DNA from: Methylobacterium dankookense
Lineage (GTDB): Bacteria; Pseudomonadota; Alphaproteobacteria; Rhizobiales; Beijerinckiaceae
Assembly: GCF_902141855.1 (NCBI RefSeq)
Contig: NZ_CABFVH010000022.1
Span: 23,739 to 87,738 of the forward strand
Direction: 5' to 3'
DNA: 64,000 nt
Positions 24,409 through 32,745 of the stretch are shown here, piece by piece (position 1 is the stretch's first letter; every line of letters starts with the position of its first letter). The notes beneath the pieces were generated by a model. The model was not told the origin of the DNA. It did not search any database and saw only the letters and a list, made by a program, of their open reading frames with translations. Made by a program: the position numbers and the translations under genes.

Positions 24409-25068
24409 ATGGCGGTCATATCCGTTTGCTCGACCAAGGGCGGCGTCGGGAAGACAACGCTCGTGATCTGTCTGGCGGACGCCTACGCGCGCCAGGGCGG
24501 TAGTGTCGCCATCATCGACGCGGATCCGAATGGGCATGTCGCCTCCTGGCGCGAGCGCGCCGGAGAAGACTGTCGCGTTGACGTCATCGCTGACGTGACC
24601 GAGAAGACGGTCCTCGACCGGATTTCCGACGCCGCCTCGCGCTACAGCCTCGTGTTCGTGGATCTCGAAGGCGCGGCCTCGCAGGCCGTCACGTATGCCA
24701 TTGCCGAGAGCGACCTCGTGCTGATCCCGTCCAAGGTCTCGGGCATGGACCTGCAGGAGGTGTTCCGCACGTACGAGGTGGTGCAGCGCGCGGAGAAGAT
24801 GCTGCGCCGGCCGATCCCCGCTCGAGTGGCTCTCACGCAGATGTCACCTCTGCAGAGCCGCGTGGCGCAGCACGCCCGGCAGGAGATCCAGTCCGCCAGC
24901 ATTCCGGTCCTGCGTACCGAAGTCATCCAGCGGGCGGCCTATCAGTCAATCCACTTCACCGGCGCTACGCCCGCCCACCCGGACGGCGATCCCAAGGCCC
25001 TCCAGGAGGTTGCCGGCGCGCTGGGTGAGCTCCTCGAGGTCTTGGCAGTCCATCAGCAGGCGGCCTGA
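24409..25068 (+). CDS. parA: ParA family partition ATPase
   Basis: About 219 residues from ATG 24409, chosen because GGAG lies 8 nt upstream and the P-loop then falls at the N-terminus as in type Ib ParA/ParF. Walker A is STKGGVGKTT (7-16). The AIIDADPNGHVASWRER block (~35-51) gives Walker A', and LVFVDLEGAASQAV (~80-93) gives Walker B. Absence of a long N-terminal DNA-binding domain places it with the small ParF-type ATPases. The ParG-like gene follows 5 bp later. Together they should partition the plasmid. Upstream repeats are likely binding sites. Confidence 0.88.
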   Translation: MAVISVCSTKGGVGKTTLVICLADAYARQGGSVAIIDADPNGHVASWRERAGEDCRVDVIADVTEKTVLDRISDAASRYSLVFVDLEGAASQAVTYAIAESDLVLIPSKVSGMDLQEVFRTYEVVQRAEKMLRRPIPARVALTQMSPLQSRVAQHARQEIQSASIPVLRTEVIQRAAYQSIHFTGATPAHPDGDPKALQEVAGALGELLEVLAVHQQAA

Positions 25069-25073
25069 GCACG

Positions 25074-25478
25074 ATGATAAAGCCCGCCTTCCAGCCCGCA
25101 CCGCGCCCGCGACCCCGGATCTCGCCCGAGGATGCTCAGCAGCTCGCTGTGGCTACCAGCGACCTGGGCTTCACCCGGCCCTCGTCCGCGCCCGAGGCGC
25201 GGGTCGAGGAGCCGGTGCATCCAACAGCTGAGCCCATGCCTGCTGCAGCCTCAGCAGTCCCGATTGCCCAAGAACCCAAAGTCCCACTTGCCCCTGCTGC
25301 GCCTGCCAAGGGTACGGCCCTTAAATTCGAGGTGCCGGATACGGTGTGGACAGCGTTGCGCCAGGAAGCGCTAAACCGCCGGGTCACGGTAAAGTACCTC
25401 GTGCTCGAGGCCCTCGCCGCGAAGGGCTACAACGTCGATCTATCCGCGGTACCCGAGGACGGGAGACGCCTGCGATGA
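25074..25478 (+). CDS. ParG-like ribbon-helix-helix partition partner
   Basis: A 134-residue protein. The first ~80 residues are Pro/Ala-rich and probably disordered. The C-terminus has LKFEVPDTVWTALRQEALNR followed by RVTVKYLVLEALAAKGYNVD, a ribbon-helix-helix fold (strand, helix, helix) as in ParG, Omega and small CopG-type centromere binders. The flexible N-terminal tail is also typical, because ParG uses it to stimulate ParF. It begins 5 bp after parA and overlaps the next micro-ORF by ATGA. It should bind the repeats upstream of parA. Confidence 0.7.
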   Translation: MIKPAFQPAPRPRPRISPEDAQQLAVATSDLGFTRPSSAPEARVEEPVHPTAEPMPAAASAVPIAQEPKVPLAPAAPAKGTALKFEVPDTVWTALRQEALNRRVTVKYLVLEALAAKGYNVDLSAVPEDGRRLR

Positions 25479-25561
25479 TCGAGGCCGCCCTTGTTGCAGT
25501 CCTGGCAGCGGCCTTGAGCGCGGCGGCAGCCGGCGCGGTTAGCGGATCCGGTACTGAATGA
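25475..25561 (+). CDS. 28-residue hydrophobic micro-ORF
   Basis: Starts at an ATG that overlaps the stop of the ParG-like gene (ATGA). The product (MIEAALVAVLAAALSAAAAG followed by AVSGSGTE) is one short hydrophobic helix. Its stop in turn overlaps the next ATG. Coupling suggests it is translated; a function is unknown. Confidence 0.4.
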   Translation: MIEAALVAVLAAALSAAAAGAVSGSGTE

Positions 25562-25656
25562 CCACCGCGGCCTTCCTCGTCATGCTGGCCGGGACGCTGG
25601 GCACTATCGGCATCGCGGTTCTCGCCCTCGAATGGGCGCCACTGCGCCGACGGTAA
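25558..25656 (+). CDS. 32-residue single-span membrane micro-ORF
   Basis: ATG 25558 overlaps the previous stop (ATGA). The product MTTAAFLVMLAGTLGTIGIA continues with VLALEW and ends in a basic PLRRR tail, which fits a single membrane span with a positive inside end. Comparable to small toxin or holin-like peptides, but nothing more specific can be said. Confidence 0.4.
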   Translation: MTTAAFLVMLAGTLGTIGIAVLALEWAPLRRR

Positions 25657-25874
25657 TATCCTTACCCGATGCCCATCACCTCGCCCTTGAACTCGAGGTG
25701 GCGGAGCTGCGCCAACAGCTGGCGGCTGCTCAGGACATGCGGGTGGAAACCGCGGCGGATGCTGGGCGGCTTCATGCCGAGAACACCGCGTTGGGGGACG
25801 AGCTTGCCCGTATGCGCGCCGAGGCAGCCGTGCGGCAGATCTCTGCCACCGTACGGGGCAGGGCAGTTGCCTGA
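25632..25874 (+). CDS. Small coiled-coil protein
   Basis: An 80-residue frame overlapping the end of the previous micro-ORF in another register. After a short N-terminus it is a strong heptad-type coiled coil (HHLALELEVAELRQQLAAAQ, then AGRLHAENTALGDELARMRA). It ends 15 bp before the second HNH gene. It may be a partner of that gene or the end of the par transcript. Confidence 0.5.
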   Translation: MGATAPTVISLPDAHHLALELEVAELRQQLAAAQDMRVETAADAGRLHAENTALGDELARMRAEAAVRQISATVRGRAVA

Positions 25875-25889
25875 CCGGATCGAGAGAGC

Positions 25890-26315
25890 ATGCCGATCCG
25901 GCCCGAGCACTGCTTCTTCTACCCCATCGACTGGCCGCAGCTCTCGATCGCGATCCGGTTCGGGCGAGCGAGAGGCTGCTGTGAGGGCTGCGGACGGCCG
26001 CACGGGCGGATGGTCTACCACCTCGGCGATGGCCGCTGGTGGGACGCAGATGTCGGACGCTGGCGTGACGGCTGGGGGAGACGGATCCGGATCGCAGCAG
26101 GGATCGACATCCTCGGTCAGGCTCGACGAACGCGGGTCATTCTTGCCGCTGCCCATCGCGATCACGACACCTCGAACAACACTGACGCCAACCTCGCTGC
26201 CTTCTGCCAGCGCTGCCATATGATCCACGACCGGCTGGAGCATCAGAGGCGGCGATGGCGCACGCTGTTTCGCCGGAAGGCATTGGGTGATCTGTTCGGC
26301 GGCCCCTATGCCTAA
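25890..26315 (+). CDS. HNH endonuclease-like protein (copy 2)
   Basis: A 141-residue paralogue of 2396-2824, colinear throughout. It shares MPIRPEHxFFYPIDWPQLS, the zinc CxxC (CEGC), HLGDGRWW, AHRDHDTSNN, NLAAFCQRCHMIHD and the tail LFRRKALGDLF. All likely HNH catalytic and zinc residues are kept, so both copies may be active. It differs from copy 1 by an extra cysteine (GCCEGC) and by the middle basic segment. It is preceded closely by a coiled-coil gene, which copy 1 lacks. Confidence 0.75.
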   Translation: MPIRPEHCFFYPIDWPQLSIAIRFGRARGCCEGCGRPHGRMVYHLGDGRWWDADVGRWRDGWGRRIRIAAGIDILGQARRTRVILAAAHRDHDTSNNTDANLAAFCQRCHMIHDRLEHQRRRWRTLFRRKALGDLFGGPYA

Positions 26316-26448
26316 GGCCGGCTTGCTTCCTGATGGTTCTCACTGCGGTCCGCCCGCCACGAGATGAACAACACCCTGGCGGACGCTCCTAGCCTGAAGG
26401 TCTCGGCGCGCATCGCATGCGGCGCCGGCACCGGAGAGGAGGTCAGCC

Positions 26449-26535
26449 ATGAGACATCACGGCACCAGCCCCCGAACGTCGCGCATCGCTGATGCGGACC
26501 AGGACGGTCCACCCAACCACGACCGGCAGGGATAG
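26449..26535 (+). CDS. 28-codon ORF with strong ribosome site
   Basis: ATG 26449 follows GGAGAGGAGGTCAGCC, a very strong Shine-Dalgarno. The product (MRHHGTSPRTSRIADADQDG, then PPNHDRQG) is polar. A terminator follows 58 bp after the stop. It could be a small protein or the leader of a short regulatory transcript. Confidence 0.4.
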   Translation: MRHHGTSPRTSRIADADQDGPPNHDRQG

Positions 26536-26592
26536 TGGCTCTTCGAGCGGCAATCGACACTCCGGATCGAAGAGCGTGGGCCCTGCAACAAC

Positions 26593-26619
26593 TCGCCGCC
26601 TCAGGTCGGCGGGTTTTTT
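26593..26619 (+). terminator. Rho-independent terminator
   Basis: CGCCG...CGGCG stem (within 26595-26611) followed by GGTTTTTT. It would end the transcript of the 28-codon ORF and perhaps of the upstream HNH gene. Confidence 0.7.
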
Positions 26620-26749
26620 CATGAGCTGATGCTGGCACTACGCCCGTGGCGCAGGCTCTGCCGTTCGCTTTCTGTACCTAGTGTGCTCCGAGCGCGGCAG
26701 CCGTGCTCAAGGGCCTCTGATACACCGGTTGGGCCTCTGGATGCCGCCT

Positions 26750-26920
26750 ATGCCTACCCGCCCGATCCTTGTTCGCATTGCCCTCGCCGTGGCGCTGGTG
26801 GCTGTCTTGGTGGCGCTGGCCGACGGCGTGGCTCAACATGAGCTCCGGCAGGCGATCGGCGGCACAACCATAGCCGCTGCTGTGATGGACGCGCAGCCGT
26901 CCGGCGCGTCCGATGAGTAA
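26750..26920 (+). CDS. Small single-span membrane protein
   Basis: From ATG 26750, about 56 residues. A basic start (MPTRPILVR) precedes one long hydrophobic helix (IALAVALVAVLVALADGVAQ). A short soluble tail includes IAAAVMDAQPSG. It overlaps the next gene by 8 bp (ATGAGTAA), so the two are co-translated. Function unknown. Upstream in-frame starts at 26741 and 26681 are possible. Confidence 0.5.
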   Translation: MPTRPILVRIALAVALVAVLVALADGVAQHELRQAIGGTTIAAAVMDAQPSGASDE

Positions 26921-27260
26921 TCAAACGATACCTGTCCGAGGCATGGTCCTCCTCGCGATCCTGGCCGGGCCGGTCTCGGCCCTGGCGGCCGAGCCGGCCG
27001 AACTGCCAGCCTTGGAGCGGACATGGCATGGCTGCGTACGCGAGGCCTACGACCGGCAGCCGGAACGCGGCAGCCGACCCGGTCGTGAGCGGAACGCCCT
27101 GGACGAGTGCAAGCCCCACGAGGACGCCTACGTGGCGGCCTTGATGGCAGCCCGCCCCAACGACGACTTGCCCCTGAATGGGTGGGCGCGGACGTGGGCG
27201 GCGTACGTGTCGTTCGTGATGGATCCGGTGCAGGCTTGGATCAAGGCGCTGCGGCCTTGA
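26913..27260 (+). CDS. Exported protein of unknown function
   Basis: A 115-residue protein with a signal peptide (VRGMVLLAILAGPVSALAAE). The mature part has two cysteines in ERTWHGCVREAYDRQP and NALDECKPHEDAYVAALMAA, a spacing that suggests one disulphide in a small helical protein. Translation is coupled to the membrane micro-protein just upstream. Likely periplasmic. Confidence 0.6.
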   Translation: MSNQTIPVRGMVLLAILAGPVSALAAEPAELPALERTWHGCVREAYDRQPERGSRPGRERNALDECKPHEDAYVAALMAARPNDDLPLNGWARTWAAYVSFVMDPVQAWIKALRP

Positions 27261-27383
27261 GGAATTCCGCTAACAGCTGCTGAAGAGAGCCAAGCCAAAC
27301 TCGGGTGCCGCCATTCGCATAAGGGCTGGCTATGGAACATCGCTGATCGCGGCAGGCCAATCAACTCAGTCCTATGGCTGGTC

Positions 27384-29084
27384 TCAGAACGGGTAGTATC
27401 GGAGTGAGGTCAGGCCGGTGACGAGGTGGTTGGACGGCTGGACACCGGACGCCCCCTGGAACGCGTCGCGCTCGGTGTAGGAGACCTGGGCCCCGGCCAC
27501 GAGGCGGCCGTAGCTGCCCTTGTACAGGTCGTGCCAGAAGCCGCCGGTGATCTGACGGATGTCGCGGCTCTCCGCCTGGCAGGTTCCGCTCGCCGCGCCC
27601 TCGACGTCGCAGCCCGTCACCACCAGAGTGGGCGAGCCGTAGCCCGTGGTGTCGAAGGCGCCCGCCCGCGCCACGTGCTCCCAGCCGGCATAGACGTAGA
27701 CGTCGGTGCCGGGCTGGACATGGGCGACCGCGCCGGCGAGCAGCTGGAAGGTGGGCAGCGGCGCGATCGACCCATCGGCCTTCAGCGCGAAATCCGGCAG
27801 CTGCGCCGAGCCGTAGCGGCCGATGCCCTGGCCGACGAGGCCGCTGACCTGGAGGTCGAGGCGTTTGTCGATCACCGGCACCGTCGCGGCGCCGCCGATG
27901 CCGTAGCCGAGTGCGGTGTCGGACCGACCGGGGAGGCGGACCGCGGCGGTGAGGTTGGTCGGGCTCAGCCGGTCGTCGAAGAAGCGCACCAGACCCTTGA
28001 GCTCGAAGTGGCCAAAACCCGGCTCGAGGGCGAGCTTGCCGATGATGTCGGGGGCGCTGTTGTTCGAATAGGTGGTGGCATTGTTGAGTAGGCCCGCCGC
28101 GTCGCCGGTGTTGTTGACGTTGACGAGGCTCGGGGCCGCGAAGGGGCTCGGCGGCAGCACGCTCTGGGGCGATTCCGCGGACAATCCGGCCCACAGCCCC
28201 GGGGCGATGTCCTTGACCACGCGCACCTGCGGGTTGCGGGTCCAGTTGAAGCCCGGCACGTATTGCGCGTCGATGGTGAGCGGGATCTGCTCCTTGAGCG
28301 GCGTGATGCCCGACAGGTCCGTGGTGATCAGGCTCCAGGCCTGCCCGGCTAGGACGTGCCAGCCGGTATCGAGGGCGTCGACGCTGGCGAAGATCTGCCG
28401 AATGCGCGGCGTGTAGCTGTTGCTCTCGCGCGAGTTCGAGGTGGTGCCGGCCGCCAGGAAGTCGATCTCGTAATAGCCCGATATCTGGAGCGTCGGCTCG
28501 ACCTTCGCGGTGAACAGCCCGCTCAGGCGACTCTGCCGGGCGGAGAAGCGGAACTCGCTCTCGCGCGAGCGGGGGCCGTTGCGGAACGGGATGCCGTTGA
28601 AGTCGGTGGCGACGTCCGAGACGACGTTGGGATTGCGGAAGATGCCCGCGAGCTCGACGAAGCCCCCGGGGGTGAAGCAGATCGCCGGTCCGAGCGCGTA
28701 GCTGCCGGCGTTGCAGACGAGGTCGTTGGCGAGGATCACCGGGGCGCGCGCGCTGACGGCGGGCCGCGCCCCGCCGGGGCCGCCCACCTGGGCCACGCGC
28801 TGCTGGTGCTCGGTCCGGGCGGCGAGCCGGGTCTGCTCCCGCGACAGGACCCGGCGCTCCCGGGTCTCGCCGGCGAGCGCCGCCCGCTGGGTCCCCGCCT
28901 GCCGGCGCAGGGCGGCGAGTTCCTGCTGCATGGCCTGCATCTGCCGCTGCATCGCGTCCATCCGGGCCGCCATCTCGGCGACGCTCTGAGCGCGGGCCGG
29001 CAGCGGGGCCGAAAGCGGGGCCGCAATCGTGATCGAGGCGATCAGAGCCCCGAGCCGGGGAGATGGGCGATGGGGCGACGGCAT
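27384..29084 (-). CDS. Outer-membrane porin with N-terminal coiled coil (DcaP-like)
   Basis: A 566-residue protein from ATG 29084, preceded by GGAG. The signal peptide is LGALIASITIAAPLSAPLPA, with cleavage near RAQS. A coiled coil follows (MAARMDAMQRQMQAMQQELA...), then a beta-barrel of about 440 residues that ends in aromatic YYPF, the usual outer-membrane C-terminal signature. The layout is that of DcaP-type trimeric porins, which take up dicarboxylates and similar acids. Segments such as SRLSGLFTAKVEPTLQISGY and TDFNGIPFRNGPRSRESEF occur near the barrel start. Substrate cannot be told. It stands alone, between small exported proteins and recombinase debris. Confidence 0.75.
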   Translation of the reverse strand: MPSPHRPSPRLGALIASITIAAPLSAPLPARAQSVAEMAARMDAMQRQMQAMQQELAALRRQAGTQRAALAGETRERRVLSREQTRLAARTEHQQRVAQVGGPGGARPAVSARAPVILANDLVCNAGSYALGPAICFTPGGFVELAGIFRNPNVVSDVATDFNGIPFRNGPRSRESEFRFSARQSRLSGLFTAKVEPTLQISGYYEIDFLAAGTTSNSRESNSYTPRIRQIFASVDALDTGWHVLAGQAWSLITTDLSGITPLKEQIPLTIDAQYVPGFNWTRNPQVRVVKDIAPGLWAGLSAESPQSVLPPSPFAAPSLVNVNNTGDAAGLLNNATTYSNNSAPDIIGKLALEPGFGHFELKGLVRFFDDRLSPTNLTAAVRLPGRSDTALGYGIGGAATVPVIDKRLDLQVSGLVGQGIGRYGSAQLPDFALKADGSIAPLPTFQLLAGAVAHVQPGTDVYVYAGWEHVARAGAFDTTGYGSPTLVVTGCDVEGAASGTCQAESRDIRQITGGFWHDLYKGSYGRLVAGAQVSYTERDAFQGASGVQPSNHLVTGLTSLRYYPF

Positions 29085-29245
29085 CACGGGTATTCTCCGA
29101 CGCAGGGTGCCGGGTCCAGCACCGGATGCCAGATATGGTTCGCACCGTTCTGCGTCGCCTCGTGCAACGACGCGCTCGCTTGAATTGTTCTGGGTAGCGT
29201 CCATCATGTGAGGATGCCTCCTGCGGGTCAAGGTTCCCGACGCTG

Positions 29246-29692
29246 TCATGATGTCTCCCTCCTTGATCGCTTGTTGCGTTGTGCGCGAGCGTGGAGCGCC
29301 TCGATCATCTCCGGGGTCGGGGTGATCTGCCAGGGCTGCCCCTTCGCTGATTGCCGTCCGCTCAGGTCGCCGCGAGCCAGGTACTTGAACACCGTCTGCT
29401 CCCTCACCCCGAGCACAACGGCCGCTCCCCGGATCGAGTAGTCCTCGTCCGGCCAGCGCGGTGGATTGGCGCTCACGCCGTTGATCTCGACCGTGGCAAT
29501 GCCGAAGCGCTGCCGCAGCAGCCAGACGTTGCCGCCCGCGAACGCACAGCCGCGTGCCGCGACGAAGCCCTCGGCGTTCAGCCGCGCCGCGACCGCCTTG
29601 TTCATCAGCCCCGCAGGGTTGAGCGCCGTGATCCGGTCCCGCAGACGGTCGAGATCGATGTAGTCGCGATAGGTGTGGACGCGCCGCTGCAC
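29246..29692 (-). pseudogene. C-terminal fragment of a recombinase-family protein
   Basis: A 148-residue frame whose content matches the C-terminal end of large plasmid recombinases: NPAGLMNKAVAARLNAEGF, VWLLRQRFGIATVEINGV, then a small helix-turn-helix with GAAVVLGVREQTVFKYLARG, and a basic tail KRSRRETS. The in-frame sequence upstream is stopped by TAG a few codons before the GTG, and no catalytic resolvase domain precedes it. It is therefore a truncated remnant that still has an open frame. Confidence 0.6.
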
Positions 29693-30012
29693 GCAATGCT
29701 CGCTCGTCGCTCCAGTCTACCAGACGATCTTGAGCCAGACCTGACCGCGCGTCGGCTTTCGGTCGATTTCGTCCTCTAATGGATCGATGGGCGGCAGCTC
29801 GATCCTGAGCGTTCGACGCTTTCGGGTGCCTGCGTTCTCTCCGTTCTCGTGCGGCACTTGATGGGGTCAGCCGGGTGCAGAGCGGCTCGGTTGAAAGCGC
29901 AGCCGGCACAAGGCCGCATGCTAAAAAAATCGATGCCATCTTCTGCTCCCTCCCTCGGGCGTCGCTCCCGCTCGGGAGTTCGGTTCGGCCTCCTGGCCGG
30001 GGATGTCAGCCG

Positions 30013-30337
30013 CTACGCAGGCCTGAACTCGGAGCCCTGCCGCAGCATCGCGTGCATGATGATCGCCAGCCGGCACGAGCACGATGCGTGCCTTGCGCAT
30101 CGTCCAGCGCTTCGCGATGGCCAGAGCCCGAGCCTTCAGCTTCAGGGGCTGCCTGCAGCGCGTCAGCATCACGTCGGCGGCTTCGTACAGCAGCGTTCTG
30201 CCCCGCCGGTCGACGCACTTCGAGATGCTGCACGGTGTCGTCGACTTCGCCCGACTGGTAACGCCGTGGGACAAGACCGAGATGCGGCCCGACGTCGCGA
30301 GAGCGTTTGAAGCGCTCAGGATCGTCGATGGCTGCCC
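30013..30337 (-). pseudogene. IS110/IS116-family transposase remnant
   Basis: The C-terminal half of an IS110-type transposase is recognisable in three registers: IDDPERFKRSRDVGPHLGLV with PRRYQSGEVD, then SKCVDRRGRTLLYEAADVML with LKLKARALAIAKRWTMRKAR, then IIMHAMLRQGSEF before a TAG stop at 30013-30015. At least two frameshifts separate these pieces, and the N-terminal RuvC-like half is missing. Confidence 0.75.
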
Positions 30338-30745
30338 GTGCTGGCGGCCCTCGCCGACACCGTGCAGGATCTTCGAGGGGAGAGGGGCGGCCCTGCGCTC
30401 CCTGACCGGGCAGATCGACACCACGACCCCGAACGGACGGTTGATCTTCCACATCTTCGGAGCACCAGGTCCGTTCGAACGCGATCTCATTTGCGAGCGC
30501 ACGCGGGTCGGGCTGAGCGCCGCCGCAGCCCGCTAGCGGCAAGGGCGGCCGCAAGCCCGTAGTCACCCCAGGGATTTTGCGCACAGCCCCGGTGCTGATC
30601 GGGCAGGGCCTGAAGGTGCGCGAAGCGGCCGCCTGCCGGAAGGTTAGCAAAAGCGCCCTCTATGAGGCATTGGCCGAATATGAAGCCAACATCGATCGTG
30701 AGGCTCGATGCAAAACGCAGCAGCGCTCGGGCGGGGCTGGCCGAT
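30338..30745 (+). pseudogene. Serine resolvase/invertase remnant
   Basis: From the junction with the IS110 piece the plus strand reads DTVQDLRG, then after a shift RSLTGQIDTTTPNGRLIFHI and FERDLICERTRVGLSAAAAR, then after another shift GLKVREAAACRKVSKSALYE. These are the conserved end of the catalytic domain and the C-terminal helix-turn-helix of Pin/Tn3-type serine recombinases. The N-terminal catalytic serine is absent and the frame is broken. Confidence 0.75.
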
Positions 30746-30808
30746 AACCCGGACCGAGGCGGAGGCGCTTCGGTTGACGTTCAATAAACGCCACCCCAAG
30801 GTCATCCG

Positions 30809-31180
30809 ATGAACCGAACGAAAACTCCGATCCTGAGCATTGCGGCGGCAGCCCTTGCCATTCTGTTATCAACTCCTGCTACGGCCGAGACGGTCAAGAT
30901 CGTTGGCCTCGGCGCCTCGAGCTGCGCCCGCTTCAATCAGGAAATCGGAGAAAATCCCGCGCTTCAGCGTGATTACTTCGCGTGGGCGCAGGGCTTCATG
31001 AGCGGCGCATTGATCCGGGCGCCTCAGGGCGTGGACGAGGGACTTGATCTCACACCGCCATCCTTCCCGCTGCAGGAGCAAGTGGGCTTCCTGCGAGCCT
31101 TCTGCGCCAAGAACCAGGATCAGGACTACATGGACGCGGTGCGCGCTTTATATCACCGCCTGCGAGGGCCCAAAACTTAA
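30809..31180 (+). CDS. Exported Rap1a/Tai-like small protein
   Basis: A 123-residue protein with a signal peptide (LSIAAAALAILLSTPATA, cleavage near AETV). The mature part includes SSCARFNQEIGENPALQRDY, FAWAQGFMSGALI and FLRAFCAKNQDQDYMDAVRA. Two cysteines and the WAQGFMSG pattern resemble Rap1a/Tai-type small periplasmic proteins, some of which are immunity proteins. No effector gene is adjacent, so that role is not supported here. Preceded by recombinase debris. Confidence 0.6.
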   Translation: MNRTKTPILSIAAAALAILLSTPATAETVKIVGLGASSCARFNQEIGENPALQRDYFAWAQGFMSGALIRAPQGVDEGLDLTPPSFPLQEQVGFLRAFCAKNQDQDYMDAVRALYHRLRGPKT

Positions 31181-31332
31181 GTTCAGCTTACAAGCAGACT
31201 AAATTGAACCCTGCTGCTGAGTAAGTCTTTGTAATCCTCGATCAGTTCCACAGCACGATGTTGTTGAGCGCAAGGCGCGCGCCAAATGGAGGCCTCGCGA
31301 TCAACAGGTGATGGATAATCAATCAGACGCTT

Positions 31333-31572
31333 TTAGTGCCGCTCTTCATGGTGTCCGCCGCCGTCGTGGCCTTCACGCCGCTCCTCGTGGAGCCCTTCCC
31401 GACGTTCATGGTGACCGCTATCGCGACGTTCCTCCACCACGGCAGGACCGTGGCCCCCGCCCTGAACCTGTATCCCACCCGGGTTGACGTCGACGTGCTG
31501 AGCCATGGCTGTCGCTGGTGCGAGCGCGAGTACCGACGTCAGCAGCAAAACCGTAGGCGTTTTCATTGTCAC
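31333..31572 (-). CDS. Small exported His-rich protein
   Basis: About 79 residues with a signal peptide (PTVLLLTSVLALAPATAMAQ). The mature part is rich in His, Arg and Glu (DSGHHERREGLHEERREG, HDGGGHHEERH). Such sequences bind divalent metals with low affinity and may buffer Zn, Cu or Ni in the periplasm. Start may be the first or third codon. One of a group of His-rich exported proteins between 31 and 39 kb. Confidence 0.6.
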   Translation of the reverse strand: MTMKTPTVLLLTSVLALAPATAMAQHVDVNPGGIQVQGGGHGPAVVEERRDSGHHERREGLHEERREGHDGGGHHEERH

Positions 31573-31848
31573 CGTGACCTCCCTTGTCTTTATCGCGAAT
31601 ACTAACGCTCAAGCCGGAATTAGGATCCGTATTCTCTCTGACGCCAAATGGGACGTACCCATACACTCTGGATCGCAGCGGGGAACTTGAGTGGGCCTTC
31701 GTAGAGGTGGCGGTCGCGACGATGCTGGGCGGCTCGCGCCACAGTCTCACCGGGCGCTCCCCGCCCTGCCTTGTTCCGGGGCACGCTCATCACCGCCACC
31801 TCGGTCGCGTCGACCGCGGGGCTGATGGTTCGCTGGGGCGGAGCAGGG

Positions 31849-32145
31849 TCAGTAGCCCTGTCCTCCATGACTGCCATGGCCGCCGAAGGAGCGTCTGTGA
31901 CCTCCCCCATAGCCAAAGCCGCGGCCAAACCCTCCGTGGCGGCCGTAAGACCGTCCATGGCCACCAGAATAGCCGTGCCGGCCGGAGCCGCCGTGGCGAC
32001 CGTAGGATCCGCCGTAGCCGCGGGAATGACCATAGCCATGACCCTGAGCGGCGGCCGGCTCTGACAGCGACACGAAGCCGATACCGACCGCCAGGGCGAA
32101 CAGACCGGCGGTCAGGGCCGCTTTGAAGCGAGGCGCGTCCGTCAT
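31849..32145 (-). CDS. Exported Gly/His-rich repetitive protein
   Basis: About 98 residues from ATG 32145, chosen because AGGAG lies 9 nt upstream. The signal peptide is AALTAGLFALAVGIGFVSLS with cleavage near PAAAQ. The mature part is made of short Gly-His/Tyr/Arg repeats (GHGYGHSRGYGGSYGRHGGS and further GGHGRSYGRHGGFGRG). It resembles the Gly/His-rich protein at 38477. Possible roles are metal binding or a surface matrix; neither is shown. Confidence 0.6.
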   Translation of the reverse strand: MTDAPRFKAALTAGLFALAVGIGFVSLSEPAAAQGHGYGHSRGYGGSYGRHGGSGRHGYSGGHGRSYGRHGGFGRGFGYGGGHRRSFGGHGSHGGQGY

Positions 32146-32362
32146 TTGCATTCTCTCCTGGGTGAAAGGCACGGGTATCGTGCCGTCGTATCGTCAGCCT
32201 CGGTGTGCACCTTTGAACTGCACCTGAACGGAAGGTGCGATCGCCTGGTAGCTCGCACTTGTGGCCGCGGCCGGTCACACAGCCGCTCCATGCCCGCCGA
32301 ATAGATGCCACCTGCCGGCGTTAGCCCCTCGGGACACACGACAGGAGCCAGAGGAGCCAGGC

Positions 32363-32632
32363 ATGACGGCTGACGACCTCGACAAGCGGGCCGAGCTGAC
32401 GATCTGGCTTGAAGCGGGGACGGGGCAGACCCGACAGGGTCGGGAGTTCGCGACCTTGCGCGAGGCGCTCTGCGCGGCTGTGGACGCGCTGCACGACCCG
32501 GAGGCACGGCCCTGGATCGTGACCGAAGAGGGCGACATCCTCTCACCCTACTGGATCCGGGAAAACCGTGATATGGCGCGCCGCCATCGAGGCGGACAGC
32601 GCGTGGGCCGTGCTCAACGGTCGGAACGCTGA
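32363..32632 (+). CDS. Small conserved plasmid protein (paralogue of 10496-10723)
   Basis: An 89-residue protein starting MTADDLDKRAELTIW, with GGAG 7 nt upstream of the ATG. It shares the blocks FATLREALCAAVDAL, PWIVTEEGDILSPYWIRENR with the 10496 gene. Compared with that copy it has a longer, basic C-terminal tail (RRHRGGQRVGRAQRSER), which may bind nucleic acid. Function unknown. It precedes the outer-membrane factor gene by 113 bp. Confidence 0.6.
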   Translation: MTADDLDKRAELTIWLEAGTGQTRQGREFATLREALCAAVDALHDPEARPWIVTEEGDILSPYWIRENRDMARRHRGGQRVGRAQRSER

Positions 32633-32745
32633 AGCGGGGGGAGCCCTCTGACCGTCATGGTCGAGATTGTCGGGTTGCCCGACTGGTCCACACGGGACAC
32701 CGGAGCCCTCCAAGACCCGCCAGCCACCACTCGGCGGCCGCGCAG

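Noticed and set aside
27361..29145. A 594-codon frame overlapping the DcaP-like porin in another register
   Set aside because: Arg/Ala/Pro/Gly-rich shadow with no domain. The other register has a signal peptide, coiled coil and barrel ending.
30809..31180. Type VI immunity protein
   Set aside because: Resembles Rap1a/Tai only in size, signal peptide and a short motif. No effector or secretion genes are near.
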